Program-made: the position numbers and the translations under genes
Notes under the pieces: generated by a model
What the model was told of the DNA's origin: nothing
The model's input: the letters and a program-made list of their open reading frames with translations, nothing else
Databases searched by the model: none
Assembly: GCA_029880385.1 (NCBI GenBank)
Contig: JAOUOM010000131.1
Span: 1-6,201, forward strand
Reading direction: 5' to 3'
Length of the DNA stretch: 6,201 nt
Source: Cyclobacteriaceae bacterium
GTDB lineage: Bacteria > Bacteroidota > Bacteroidia > Cytophagales > Cyclobacteriaceae
Shown here: positions 1 through 6,201 of the stretch, in pieces
Layout: every line of letters starts with the position of its first letter
Position numbering within the stretch: position 1 is the stretch's first letter

Positions 1-1266
1 AAAGAAAAACTAAGCCGCGAAATCACGGCAAAACAACTCGATAACCTCCTCCATGAAGTAGAAGAACCCCTCTCGTTTGTGCTGGCAGACATGGAATATG
101 AAGGAGTCTCCGTCGATGAAAATGTCCTGTCCGCCATGTCAGGCGAACTGGAAACCGAAAGCCTCAGGGTACAATCCGAAATCTATGAATTGGCAGGCGA
201 AGAATTTAATATCGGATCACCAAAACAATTGGGCACCATCCTTTTCGATAAACTAAAGTTGATCGATAAACCCAAAACCACCAAGACCGGCCAATATGCC
301 ACCGGCGAAGATATCTTGTCCAAACTTGCCGACGAGCATGAGATCGCCAACAAAATCCTTGAATTTCGGGAATATCAAAAACTAAAATCCACCTATGTCG
401 ATGCCCTGCCACGTATGATCAGCGCAAAAGACGGACGTGTGCATACAGATTACCGCCAAACCGTGGCCGTGACCGGACGGCTAAGCTCCAACAACCCCAA
501 CCTGCAAAACATTCCCATTCGGACACCCAAAGGAAGGGAAATCAGAAAGGCCTTTGTGGCCAGAAACAAAGACTATGTCATCCTCTCGGCCGATTATTCC
601 CAGATTGAACTACGTATCATGGCGTCATTCAGCCAGGATCAAAGCATGATCACGGCGTTTCGCGAAGGAAAAGACATCCATGCCAACACGGCTGCCAAGG
701 TCTTTAATGTACCCTTGGAAAACGTGGAAAGCAGCATGCGGCGCAAAGCCAAGGAAGTCAACTTTGGGATCATTTACGGGATCTCGGCCTTCGGTCTCGC
801 ACAAAACCTAAACATTGCCCGCTCTGAAGCCTCCGATATCATCCAGACCTATTTCCATGAATTTCCTTCCGTTAAACGGTACATGGACGAATGCGTCCAA
901 AAAGCCCGGGAACAGGAATATGTCGAAACCATTTTGGGTAGAAGACGGTATCTGCGCAACATCAATTCCCGCAACATGACCATGCGAGGCTTTGATGAGC
1001 GCAACGCCATCAATGCCCCGATTCAAGGCTCAGCTGCTGACCTGATCAAAGTGGCCATGATCCAGATACACCAGTGGATGAAAACCGAAAAATTGCAGTC
1101 AAAAATGCTCATGCAAGTCCATGATGAGCTTGTGTTTGATGTGCATCGCGATGAATTGGAATACGTTCGTCCCAAAATTGGCGAGTTTATGAAAAATGCT
1201 ATAGAACTTGACGTACCAATGGAAGTCGGCATTGGGGTAGGAAACAATTGGCTGGAAGCACACTAA
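1..1266 (+). CDS. polA: DNA polymerase I, C-terminal polymerase domain (5'-truncated by window edge)
   Basis: Template-directed DNA synthesis in Okazaki fragment processing and excision repair; family A polymerase, cytoplasmic. The reading frame is open from base 1, so the gene begins upstream; the GTG at 79 is only an internal Val codon. The 421 visible residues cover the palm, fingers and thumb. Motif A (DYSQIE) starts at fragment D198. Motif B, the O-helix, runs from R247 to G260 with R247, K251, F255 and Y259. Motif C (HDE) is at 374-376. Upstream of these, TGRLSSNNPNLQNIP begins at residue 158. Adding 507 gives E. coli numbering for all three motifs (D705, R754, K758, F762, Y766, D882), and the end then falls at E. 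coli residue 928. The alignment therefore looks gap-free overall and about 507 residues are missing. Phe at the 762 position is the usual residue in E. coli-type enzymes. All catalytic residues are intact, so the polymerase domain should be active. Whether the 5' nuclease and proofreading domains are present or active cannot be judged here. Confidence 0.98.
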   Translation, partial: KEKLSREITAKQLDNLLHEVEEPLSFVLADMEYEGVSVDENVLSAMSGELETESLRVQSEIYELAGEEFNIGSPKQLGTILFDKLKLIDKPKTTKTGQYATGEDILSKLADEHEIANKILEFREYQKLKSTYVDALPRMISAKDGRVHTDYRQTVAVTGRLSSNNPNLQNIPIRTPKGREIRKAFVARNKDYVILSADYSQIELRIMASFSQDQSMITAFREGKDIHANTAAKVFNVPLENVESSMRRKAKEVNFGIIYGISAFGLAQNLNIARSEASDIIQTYFHEFPSVKRYMDECVQKAREQEYVETILGRRRYLRNINSRNMTMRGFDERNAINAPIQGSAADLIKVAMIQIHQWMKTEKLQSKMLMQVHDELVFDVHRDELEYVRPKIGEFMKNAIELDVPMEVGIGVGNNWLEAH

Positions 1267-1280
1267 ACATTTGCTTCAAT

Positions 1281-1317
1281 AAAAGCCTGGATGCCATGCA
1301 TCACCTACTTTTTTTTT
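1281..1317 (+). terminator. Possible weak intrinsic terminator after polA
   Basis: The 87-nt gap between polA and the next gene contains a perfect 5-bp inverted repeat, GATGC-CAT-GCATC (1290-1302). An outer AAAAG/CTTTT pairing (1281-1285 with 1308-1312) is separated from it by a 4x5 internal loop. A run of nine T residues occupies 1309-1317. The stem is short and interrupted, so this is a weak candidate at best. If real, it would separate polA transcription from the downstream cluster. No convincing Bacteroidota-type promoter (TTTG / TAnnTTTG) was seen in the same gap. Confidence 0.25.
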
Positions 1318-1353
1318 AGATTCGACAAAAATTTGACAGAACAATCAGCCTAT

Positions 1354-2301
1354 ATGCAAATACCCTCATTAAGTGATATTAAGCGTGCCCATCAGCGTAT
1401 CAGCAAATACCTGGAAACCACACCGGTAATGGTTTCACAATCAATTGATGAAATCAGTGGGGCAAACGTGTTTTTTAAATGTGAAAATTTTCAAAAAACA
1501 GGTTCATTCAAACTTCGGGGAGCGACCAATGCCATTTTCTCCATACGACCGGAAGAGCGTACCAATGGGTTTGCGACCCATTCCTCCGGCAATCACGCCC
1601 AGGCCGTAGCCTATGCCGCCAGGCTCGCAGGCACCAAAGCATACATCGTCATGCCAAACAATGCACCTGAGGTAAAGAAAAAAGCCGTGAAAGGCTATGG
1701 CGGGGAAATTGTTTTTTGTGAACCCAATGAAGAGGCGCGGGTTAAAACATGTGATGAATTGATAGCAAAAACCGGTGCCATTTTCATCTCACCGTTTCAT
1801 CATACTGACATCATTGCCGGACAGGCAACGGCTGCCAAGGAACTGATTGAGGAAGTCAATGACCTGGATGTAATCATGACCCCCGTAGGAGGTGGGGGAC
1901 TGGCAGCCGGAACAGCCCTGGCTGTCAACTACTTATCGCCCAATATCCGCGTGGTGCTCGGCGAACCCAAAAATGCCGATGACACGTACCAGTCCTTCAA
2001 AAAAGGATCCATCCTACCCGTAAACAACCCGGATACCATTGCCGATGGCCTGAAGGTCACGGTAGGTGAATTGAATTTTGAAATCATCCAAAAACATGTG
2101 TCGGATGTAGTCACGGTAACCGAAAAGGAAATAATCACCGCCATGCGCCACATCTGGGAACGTATGAAAATCGTGGTTGAACCATCAACTGCCGTCCCCT
2201 TCGCCGCCTTATTAAAACGCAAAGCCGAGTTTGAAGGTAAAAAAGTGGGCATTATCCTCACCGGGGGAAATGTAGACCTGGGCAACCTTCCGTTTCAATA
2301 A
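1354..2301 (+). CDS. PLP-dependent serine racemase / serine-threonine dehydratase family enzyme
   Basis: Fold-type II PLP enzyme, expected in the cytoplasm, that should racemise L-serine to D-serine and/or deaminate serine or threonine to the 2-oxo acid and ammonia. With the start at 1354 it has 315 residues, the length of single-domain serine racemases. It lacks the C-terminal ACT-like regulatory domain of biosynthetic IlvA. Visible motifs are KTGSFKLRGA with the PLP Schiff-base lysine K53, THSSGNH (75-81), the phosphate-binding loop GGGG (179-182), and TGGNVDL with T303 at the pyridine-nitrogen position. S78 matches the re-face acid/base serine (S84) of mammalian serine racemase, where threonine dehydratases usually carry Ala. 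E204, A208 and D210 match its metal site (E210, A214, D216). The upstream ATG at 1291 would add 21 residues (PCITYFFFRF...) outside the family's usual start and coded across a T9 tract, so 1354 is preferred; neither start has a clear ribosome-binding site. DPP IV follows after 32 nt, suggesting co-transcription. Alternatives are threonine ammonia-lyase and 3-hydroxyaspartate dehydratase, both related; fold and cofactor are secure, substrate is not. Confidence 0.88.
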   Translation: MQIPSLSDIKRAHQRISKYLETTPVMVSQSIDEISGANVFFKCENFQKTGSFKLRGATNAIFSIRPEERTNGFATHSSGNHAQAVAYAARLAGTKAYIVMPNNAPEVKKKAVKGYGGEIVFCEPNEEARVKTCDELIAKTGAIFISPFHHTDIIAGQATAAKELIEEVNDLDVIMTPVGGGGLAAGTALAVNYLSPNIRVVLGEPKNADDTYQSFKKGSILPVNNPDTIADGLKVTVGELNFEIIQKHVSDVVTVTEKEIITAMRHIWERMKIVVEPSTAVPFAALLKRKAEFEGKKVGIILTGGNVDLGNLPFQ

Positions 2302-2333
2302 CCCTCATTTTTCCAACTTAAACGAATCGACCA

Positions 2334-4487
2334 ATGAAAAATACTTGGACCCTTTTTTTCCTGCTCACGTCACTCGTGCTGTCAGCTCAAAATAAACTAA
2401 CCATAGACCAGGTCATGGACGGGACTTTTCGCCAGAAATCCGTAAGCCATGTTAACTGGATGAATGACGGGCGTTTTTACAGTGCATTGAATCAAAACCG
2501 CATCATCAAATACGATGTGGCTTCGGGTGCCGAAGTAGCCATATTGGTCGATGGCAACCAGCTCAACATTCCCATTAATGATTATGAGTTTAGCCAGGAT
2601 GAAGAACAGGTACTCCTGCTCACCGACCGGCAGTCCGTTTTTCGAAGATCGTTTACCGCCCGTTACTTCCTCTACAACATTGCTACCGGCTCCATCCGTT
2701 CGTTCATTGACGACAGGATTTCGTACGCTACCTTTTCCCCCGATGGAAAAAAAGTGGCCTTTACAAATGCCAACAACCTCTACTACAAAAACCTGACGAC
2801 CGATGAGGTGATACAGATCACGACCGACGGAAAACTCAATGCGATCATCAATGGCAGTTCGGATTGGGTCTATGAAGAAGAGCTGTTTATTACAAAAGCG
2901 TTTGAATGGTCACCTGATAGCAGAAAAATCGCCTATTTCAGGTTTGATGAAAGCCAGGTACCTGAATACAACATGCAGCAGTGGAACGAAGGTGCATTGT
3001 ACCCATCGGACTACCGCTACAAATACCCGAAAGCAGGCGAGAAAAATGCTGAGATCGACATCTATCTTTATCATTTGTCCGACAACCAAAAAGTAAAAGC
3101 TGACATTGGTACGGAAAAGGATATATACATTCCACGTATTTATTGGACAAAAAACCCGGAAATTCTTTCGGTGCAACGTCTCAACCGCCTTCAAAACAAA
3201 CTGGATATTCTGCATGTAAAAGCACAGGATGGGAGCTCCACAACCGTGCTGACTGATCAATCCGGTACCTACATCGATTTCACGTTCTGCGATGACCTCC
3301 GCTACCTCGACAATGGCAACCAGTTCTTATTTAGTTCCGAAAAAGACGGGTACAAACATTTCTACCTGTACACCATGGAGGGAAAACTGGTTCGGCAGGT
3401 CACAAGTGGTGCTTTTGAAGCCAGTGATTTTGTCGGGCTCAATCAGACCAAAAAAGATCCCGTTTTGTACTACCTGTCTACTGAAGTATCCCCATTGGAA
3501 CGGCATTTATACAGCATTAACCTGTCCGGAAAAGGGAAAAAGAAATTAACGGCCATTGCCGGTATTTCTTCCATCGATATGAGCCCCGATTGCACGTATT
3601 ACATGAATTATCAGTCGTCGGCCCAAAAACCCCTTTCGGTCTTGCTTTATAAAACCGCATCAAATTCATTGGTAAAAGAGCTGGAGGACAATCAGCAGTT
3701 GCAAAATACCTCCCGGGAATTTGGCCTGAGCCCCAAAGAATTTTTTACCCTAAATGCCTCGGATGGCACCCTGTTAAACGGCTATTTCCTCAAACCTGCA
3801 GATTTTGACCCTAACAAAAAATATCCGGTCCTGGTATACCAATACAGCGGGCCAGGCTCGCAGAACGTATCCAATAGCTGGGGAGGTGGCCATTTTATCT
3901 GGCACCAGCTGCTGGTACAAAAGGGATATGTAATTGCCGTAATCGATACGCGCGGTACAGGCTATCGGGGCGAGGCATTCAAAAAAATCACCTATAAACA
4001 ACTGGGAAAACTGGAAGCAGAAGACCACATTACCGCCGGCCACTACCTGGCCGGGCTTTCATGGGTAGATAGTAGTCGTATCGGCATTTGGGGATGGAGT
4101 TACGGCGGATATATGTCGTCGTTGGTATTACTCAAGGGAGCAGATGTCTTTAAATCAGCCATTGCCGTGGCCCCGGTGACCACCTGGCGGTATTACGACA
4201 GCATTTATACCGAACGTTATTTGCAACGACCTCAGGACAACCCGGAAGGATATGATCAAAACAGCCCGATCCAGTTTACCGATGCGTTAAAAGGAAATTT
4301 CCTGCTTATTCATGGCACCGGCGACGACAATGTCCATTTTCAGAATGCCGTGGCCCTGCAGGATAAACTGATTGACTCAGGCAAACAGTTTGAAAGCTTC
4401 TATTATCCGGACCGTGCGCATGGACTCGGCAACAGAAGGGGACATTTATATGAAATGATGACCCGTTTTATCCTGGAAAACCTCTGA
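2334..4487 (+). CDS. Dipeptidyl peptidase IV, S9B family serine peptidase (secreted)
   Basis: Removes Xaa-Pro (or Xaa-Ala) dipeptides from peptide N-termini, probably in the periplasm or at the cell surface. The 717 residues begin with a Sec signal peptide: K2, a hydrophobic core at about 5-16, and likely cleavage after L16-S17-A18 before Q19. No lipobox cysteine is present. An N-terminal beta-propeller (to about residue 470) precedes a C-terminal alpha/beta hydrolase domain. The propeller carries the DPP IV-specific DWVYEEE motif at 177-183; E181 and E182 match human E205/E206, which bind the substrate amino terminus. R104 in FRRSFTARY matches human R125. Catalytic residues are S589 in GWSYGG, D664 in HGTGDDN and H696 in the later AHG motif. 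Y504 (YSGPGS) matches the oxyanion-hole Y547, and Y621/Y625 in YYDSIYTERY match the S1-pocket Y662/Y666. The catalytic set is complete, so an active enzyme is expected, close in length to bacterial DPP IV. No Shine-Dalgarno is evident, and the start is fixed by the signal peptide. Its stop overlaps the kinase start (TGATG). Confidence 0.96.
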   Translation: MKNTWTLFFLLTSLVLSAQNKLTIDQVMDGTFRQKSVSHVNWMNDGRFYSALNQNRIIKYDVASGAEVAILVDGNQLNIPINDYEFSQDEEQVLLLTDRQSVFRRSFTARYFLYNIATGSIRSFIDDRISYATFSPDGKKVAFTNANNLYYKNLTTDEVIQITTDGKLNAIINGSSDWVYEEELFITKAFEWSPDSRKIAYFRFDESQVPEYNMQQWNEGALYPSDYRYKYPKAGEKNAEIDIYLYHLSDNQKVKADIGTEKDIYIPRIYWTKNPEILSVQRLNRLQNKLDILHVKAQDGSSTTVLTDQSGTYIDFTFCDDLRYLDNGNQFLFSSEKDGYKHFYLYTMEGKLVRQVTSGAFEASDFVGLNQTKKDPVLYYLSTEVSPLERHLYSINLSGKGKKKLTAIAGISSIDMSPDCTYYMNYQSSAQKPLSVLLYKTASNSLVKELEDNQQLQNTSREFGLSPKEFFTLNASDGTLLNGYFLKPADFDPNKKYPVLVYQYSGPGSQNVSNSWGGGHFIWHQLLVQKGYVIAVIDTRGTGYRGEAFKKITYKQLGKLEAEDHITAGHYLAGLSWVDSSRIGIWGWSYGGYMSSLVLLKGADVFKSAIAVAPVTTWRYYDSIYTERYLQRPQDNPEGYDQNSPIQFTDALKGNFLLIHGTGDDNVHFQNAVALQDKLIDSGKQFESFYYPDRAHGLGNRRGHLYEMMTRFILENL

Positions 4488-5377
4488 TGGAACGATCGTT
4501 TTTTGTGGTAGCCAACCCGGCATCGGGGCGGCAAAAAACACAAAAAATACTTCGTGAGGTACATCAGTATTTCAGCGATATCAACTGCCCGTTTCGCATT
4601 TTTGAAACTACCCCATCTACCCGCGGCACGCAGCTTGTGCGTGAAAATTTAGGGGAAAATTATACGGACATGCTGATAGTCGGCGGAGATGGTACCATCA
4701 ACGAAGCGGTGAATGGACTTGTCCATGATATTCCCGTATCCATCATTCCTGCCGGATCCGGGAATGATTTTGTGAAAATGATCTCGATTGGTAGCTCCCT
4801 CAAGGAACAGTTGTTAACAGCCACTCATGGGACTGTGCAGCGCATCGATATGGGGCTGTGCAACGATCGCAAATTTGTAAACGGGATTGGCATAGGTTTC
4901 GACGGGCAAATTGTAGCCGATATGACGCAACGACATGTCCCACTTTTGAGCGGACAGGCCAAATATTATTACCACGTTCTGCATATTTTGTCATCCTACC
5001 GAGAACGCATGTTTGAGATGGAGGTCGACAACAGGTACGTCCAAAAGGAGCTCATCCTCCTGACCATTGCAAAAGGGACTACGTTTGGTGGTGGTTTTAG
5101 GCTTACGCCACATGCTTCCTTATCCGATGGCAAGCTGGCTGTGTGCGAAATCGGAAAACTATCCCCTGCCCGCAGGTACCTCAACCTGCTCAAAATCCAA
5201 AAGGGCACACATGACCTCCTCCGGGAAGTCATCCTGTATCATGCCACTCAACTGACCGTACGGGAAAATCCTTTGCTCGAAGGACACATCGATGGGGAAT
5301 ACATGGGAAAACCACCCTTTTCGATCCGTATTTTGCCCAGCTCCCTTCAAATTCGCAGCCGGGCTATTTTTTCCTGA
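4487..5377 (+). CDS. Diacylglycerol kinase / YegS-like lipid kinase
   Basis: Soluble or membrane-associated lipid kinase of the DAGK catalytic-domain superfamily, expected to phosphorylate a lipid hydroxyl such as diacylglycerol using ATP. It has 296 residues, typical of bacterial DgkB/YegS/BmrU-like proteins. N-terminal motifs are NPASG (10-14), the nucleotide-binding GGDGTINEAV (66-75) and PAGSGNDF (88-95). In the C-terminal beta-sandwich domain, IDGE at 268-271 supplies D269 and E271, matching the catalytic/Mg-site motif of DgkB. The family's hallmark motifs are present and no frameshift is seen. The ATG at 4487 shares one base with the DPP IV stop (TGATG), which favours translational coupling and shared transcription. 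The 3' end overlaps the converging lgt-like gene by 14 bp, and a hairpin plus T-tract lies within its last codons. The exact lipid substrate (diacylglycerol, phosphatidylglycerol, sphingoid base or another) cannot be read from sequence. Sphingoid bases are worth considering because some Bacteroidota make sphingolipids. Confidence 0.93.
   Translation: MERSFFVVANPASGRQKTQKILREVHQYFSDINCPFRIFETTPSTRGTQLVRENLGENYTDMLIVGGDGTINEAVNGLVHDIPVSIIPAGSGNDFVKMISIGSSLKEQLLTATHGTVQRIDMGLCNDRKFVNGIGIGFDGQIVADMTQRHVPLLSGQAKYYYHVLHILSSYRERMFEMEVDNRYVQKELILLTIAKGTTFGGGFRLTPHASLSDGKLAVCEIGKLSPARRYLNLLKIQKGTHDLLREVILYHATQLTVRENPLLEGHIDGEYMGKPPFSIRILPSSLQIRSRAIFS
5335..5372 (+). terminator. Terminator-like hairpin plus T-tract inside the kinase 3' end
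   Basis: GCCCAGCT (5335-5342) pairs with AGCCGGGC (5357-5364): seven Watson-Crick pairs and one A-C mismatch around a 14-nt loop. It is followed by TATTTTTT (5365-5372). This has the form of a rho-independent terminator reading in the + direction. It lies wholly within the kinase coding sequence, whose stop codon is at 5375-5377. It also abuts the stop codon of the converging lgt-like gene (5364-5366). On the minus strand no T-run follows the stem, so it should not work efficiently for the opposing transcript. The long loop and the mismatch reduce confidence. Confidence 0.4.
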
Positions 5378-6158
5378 CCCCCTTTTGAAAACGGGCCTTC
5401 CGCTGGAATTTGAGATACGCCCAGGTAGTCAGGGCAATGAGAACAAGCGAAATAAATTGTGAATGGGAAAGTACATCATCGATGATAAAGCCCCTTCTCA
5501 AATCGCCCCTAAAAACCTCGATTACCGAACGGTTGATGGCATAAAGGATCACATAGATAAAAAATAACTGGCCTTCAAATTTTTTCTGACGCTTGAGCAG
5601 GAGCAAAATACCCATGATTACCAATATATTAAACACATCATACAACTGGGTCGGGTGAAGGGGGGTGTTGAGGGGCATTGCCTGTGAGTGCGCATCGGTA
5701 AACGTTACCCCTGTCCATGAAGTGGTGGGAATCCCATAGCAGCATCCGGCAAAAAAACAGCCCATTCGTCCAAAAGAATGGATAATCGTCGCTGTAATTG
5801 CCAACCGATCCATCAAGGGCCAAAGCGGCCATTTTTCCTTTTTAAAATACCAGATGGCTACCGGTATGGCAAAAATTAGTGACCCGTAAAACACAAAGCC
5901 CTGCCGGAAATTTTCCCACATGTGAGCCGGCGTTTCGAAATAATATGACGGTTCTTCCAGGTAAAAAAAGAATTTTCCGCCAACAAAGGCGGCGATTACA
6001 ATGAAAATGGCCAGGTTTTGAATCTGTTCAGTCTCTATCCCCAGTTCCTTTTTTGCCGTACGTGTCAGGTACAAATACCCGCTCAGTGCGCCCAGCATAA
6101 TCATAAAACCGTAGGTGTGAATGGTAAAATTTCCAATGGTAAAAAATTCCGGATGCAT
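5364..6158 (-). CDS. lgt: Lgt-family prolipoprotein diacylglyceryl transferase (divergent active-site version)
   Basis: Polytopic inner-membrane protein. Canonical Lgt transfers diacylglyceryl from phosphatidylglycerol to the lipobox cysteine of prolipoproteins, the first step of lipoprotein maturation. The 264 residues contain about seven hydrophobic segments (roughly 13-32, 48-67, 87-105, 118-136, 175-188, 196-209, 232-249). Conserved against E. coli Lgt are HTYG with Y16 (E. coli Y26), R131 (R143), G142 (G154), HPTQLYD at 168-174 (HPSQLYE), and Y206, R210, E214 (Y235, R239, E243). Unusual changes are Y91 at the H103 position, and GRMGCFFAGCCYG (130-142) in place of GRLGNFINGELWG, which puts C134 at N146 and C139 at E151. 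The ATG at 6156-6158 opens MHPEFFTIG, a good Lgt N-terminus, preceded by AGAGAAAACC with no strong ribosome-binding site. The gene converges on the lipid kinase with a 14-bp tail overlap. Membership of the Lgt superfamily is secure; it may be the cell's Lgt or a paralogue with an altered reaction. Confidence 0.88.
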   Translation of the reverse strand: MHPEFFTIGNFTIHTYGFMIMLGALSGYLYLTRTAKKELGIETEQIQNLAIFIVIAAFVGGKFFFYLEEPSYYFETPAHMWENFRQGFVFYGSLIFAIPVAIWYFKKEKWPLWPLMDRLAITATIIHSFGRMGCFFAGCCYGIPTTSWTGVTFTDAHSQAMPLNTPLHPTQLYDVFNILVIMGILLLLKRQKKFEGQLFFIYVILYAINRSVIEVFRGDLRRGFIIDDVLSHSQFISLVLIALTTWAYLKFQRKARFQKGVRKK

Positions 6159-6201
6159 GGTTTTCTCTATTTAAATGGATTGTTTTCGTGGGCTGTCTGG
6201 C

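Noticed and set aside
79..81. GTG as a start codon for the polymerase gene
   Set aside because: The frame is open back to base 1 and the residues before it (LLHEVEEPLSF) fit the normal polymerase I sequence, so it is an internal Val codon.
1267..1353. Bacteroidota-type promoter (TTTG ... TAnnTTTG) for the PLP enzyme
   Set aside because: TTTG at 1270-1273 and a near -7 match TAGATTCG at 1317-1324 are about 43 nt apart, against the expected 19-21; TTTG at 1332-1335 has no -7 partner before the start.
688..1840. 13-nt repeat ACGGCTGCCAAGG at 688-700 (polA) and 1828-1840 (PLP enzyme)
   Set aside because: Both copies encode Thr-Ala-Ala-Lys in conserved proteins in the same codon phase; this is coincidence of codon use, not a repeat element.
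1929..2285. 118-codon open frame on the minus strand inside the PLP enzyme gene
   Set aside because: It lies entirely antisense to a well-supported gene, has no recognisable motif and a low-complexity Ser/Thr/Phe-rich translation typical of a shadow frame.
2910..3260. 116-codon minus-strand open frame (and a second nested one) inside the DPP IV gene
   Set aside because: Antisense to the conserved propeller region containing DWVYEEE; no family features or start signal.
2551..3549. Short + strand open frames in another frame within the DPP IV gene
   Set aside because: They overlap the intact DPP IV frame and have no coding signature of their own.
6159..6201. Possible tail of another minus-strand gene upstream of lgt (QTAHENNPFK then TAG at 6169-6167)
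   Set aside because: Only about ten codons are visible. All three frames are open for a similar length, so a gene end here, though plausible by spacing, cannot be supported.
1..6201. Mobile elements, CRISPR arrays, tRNA or rRNA genes, defence or biosynthetic clusters
   Set aside because: Nearly all the window is filled by five intact or edge-truncated housekeeping-type genes. I saw no terminal repeats, spaced direct repeats, transposase motifs or cloverleaf sequences.

Overview
This 6.2 kb window looks like ordinary chromosomal DNA from a member of the Bacteroidota, plausibly a Cytophagales-type organism. The base composition is moderate, mid-40s % GC by eye. The starts lack clear Shine-Dalgarno sequences. 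The window carries a secreted dipeptidyl peptidase IV of the type common in this phylum, with a signal peptide ending in Ser-Ala before a mature Gln. The phylum call is an inference from protein style and translation signals; I cannot place the genus.

Layout: (1) positions 1-1266, + strand, hold the C-terminal 421 residues of DNA polymerase I (polA), cut by the left window edge. (2) An 87-nt gap follows, with a weak hairpin and a T9 tract. (3) Three + strand genes then lie close together: a PLP-dependent serine/threonine dehydratase-family enzyme with serine-racemase hallmarks (1354-2301), a dipeptidyl peptidase IV (2334-4487, 32 nt later), and a diacylglycerol kinase/YegS-like lipid kinase (4487-5377, sharing one base with the previous stop as TGATG). 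(4) On the opposite strand, an Lgt-family prolipoprotein diacylglyceryl transferase (6158-5364) converges on the kinase and overlaps its 3' end by 14 bp.

The gene set combines replication/repair (polA), amino-acid metabolism (PLP enzyme), secreted proline-specific peptide degradation (DPP IV) and membrane-lipid or lipoprotein chemistry (lipid kinase, Lgt). The PLP enzyme, DPP IV and kinase probably form one transcription unit by spacing, but they are not an obvious pathway. I see no mobile element, CRISPR array, tRNA, rRNA or defence system.

Three points deserve a second look. The PLP enzyme keeps the residues that distinguish serine racemase from plain threonine dehydratase. The Lgt homologue has replaced several residues that are essential in the E. 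coli enzyme. A terminator-like hairpin plus T-tract sits inside the last codons of the kinase gene, upstream of its stop codon. I did not find a convincing new biological system here.
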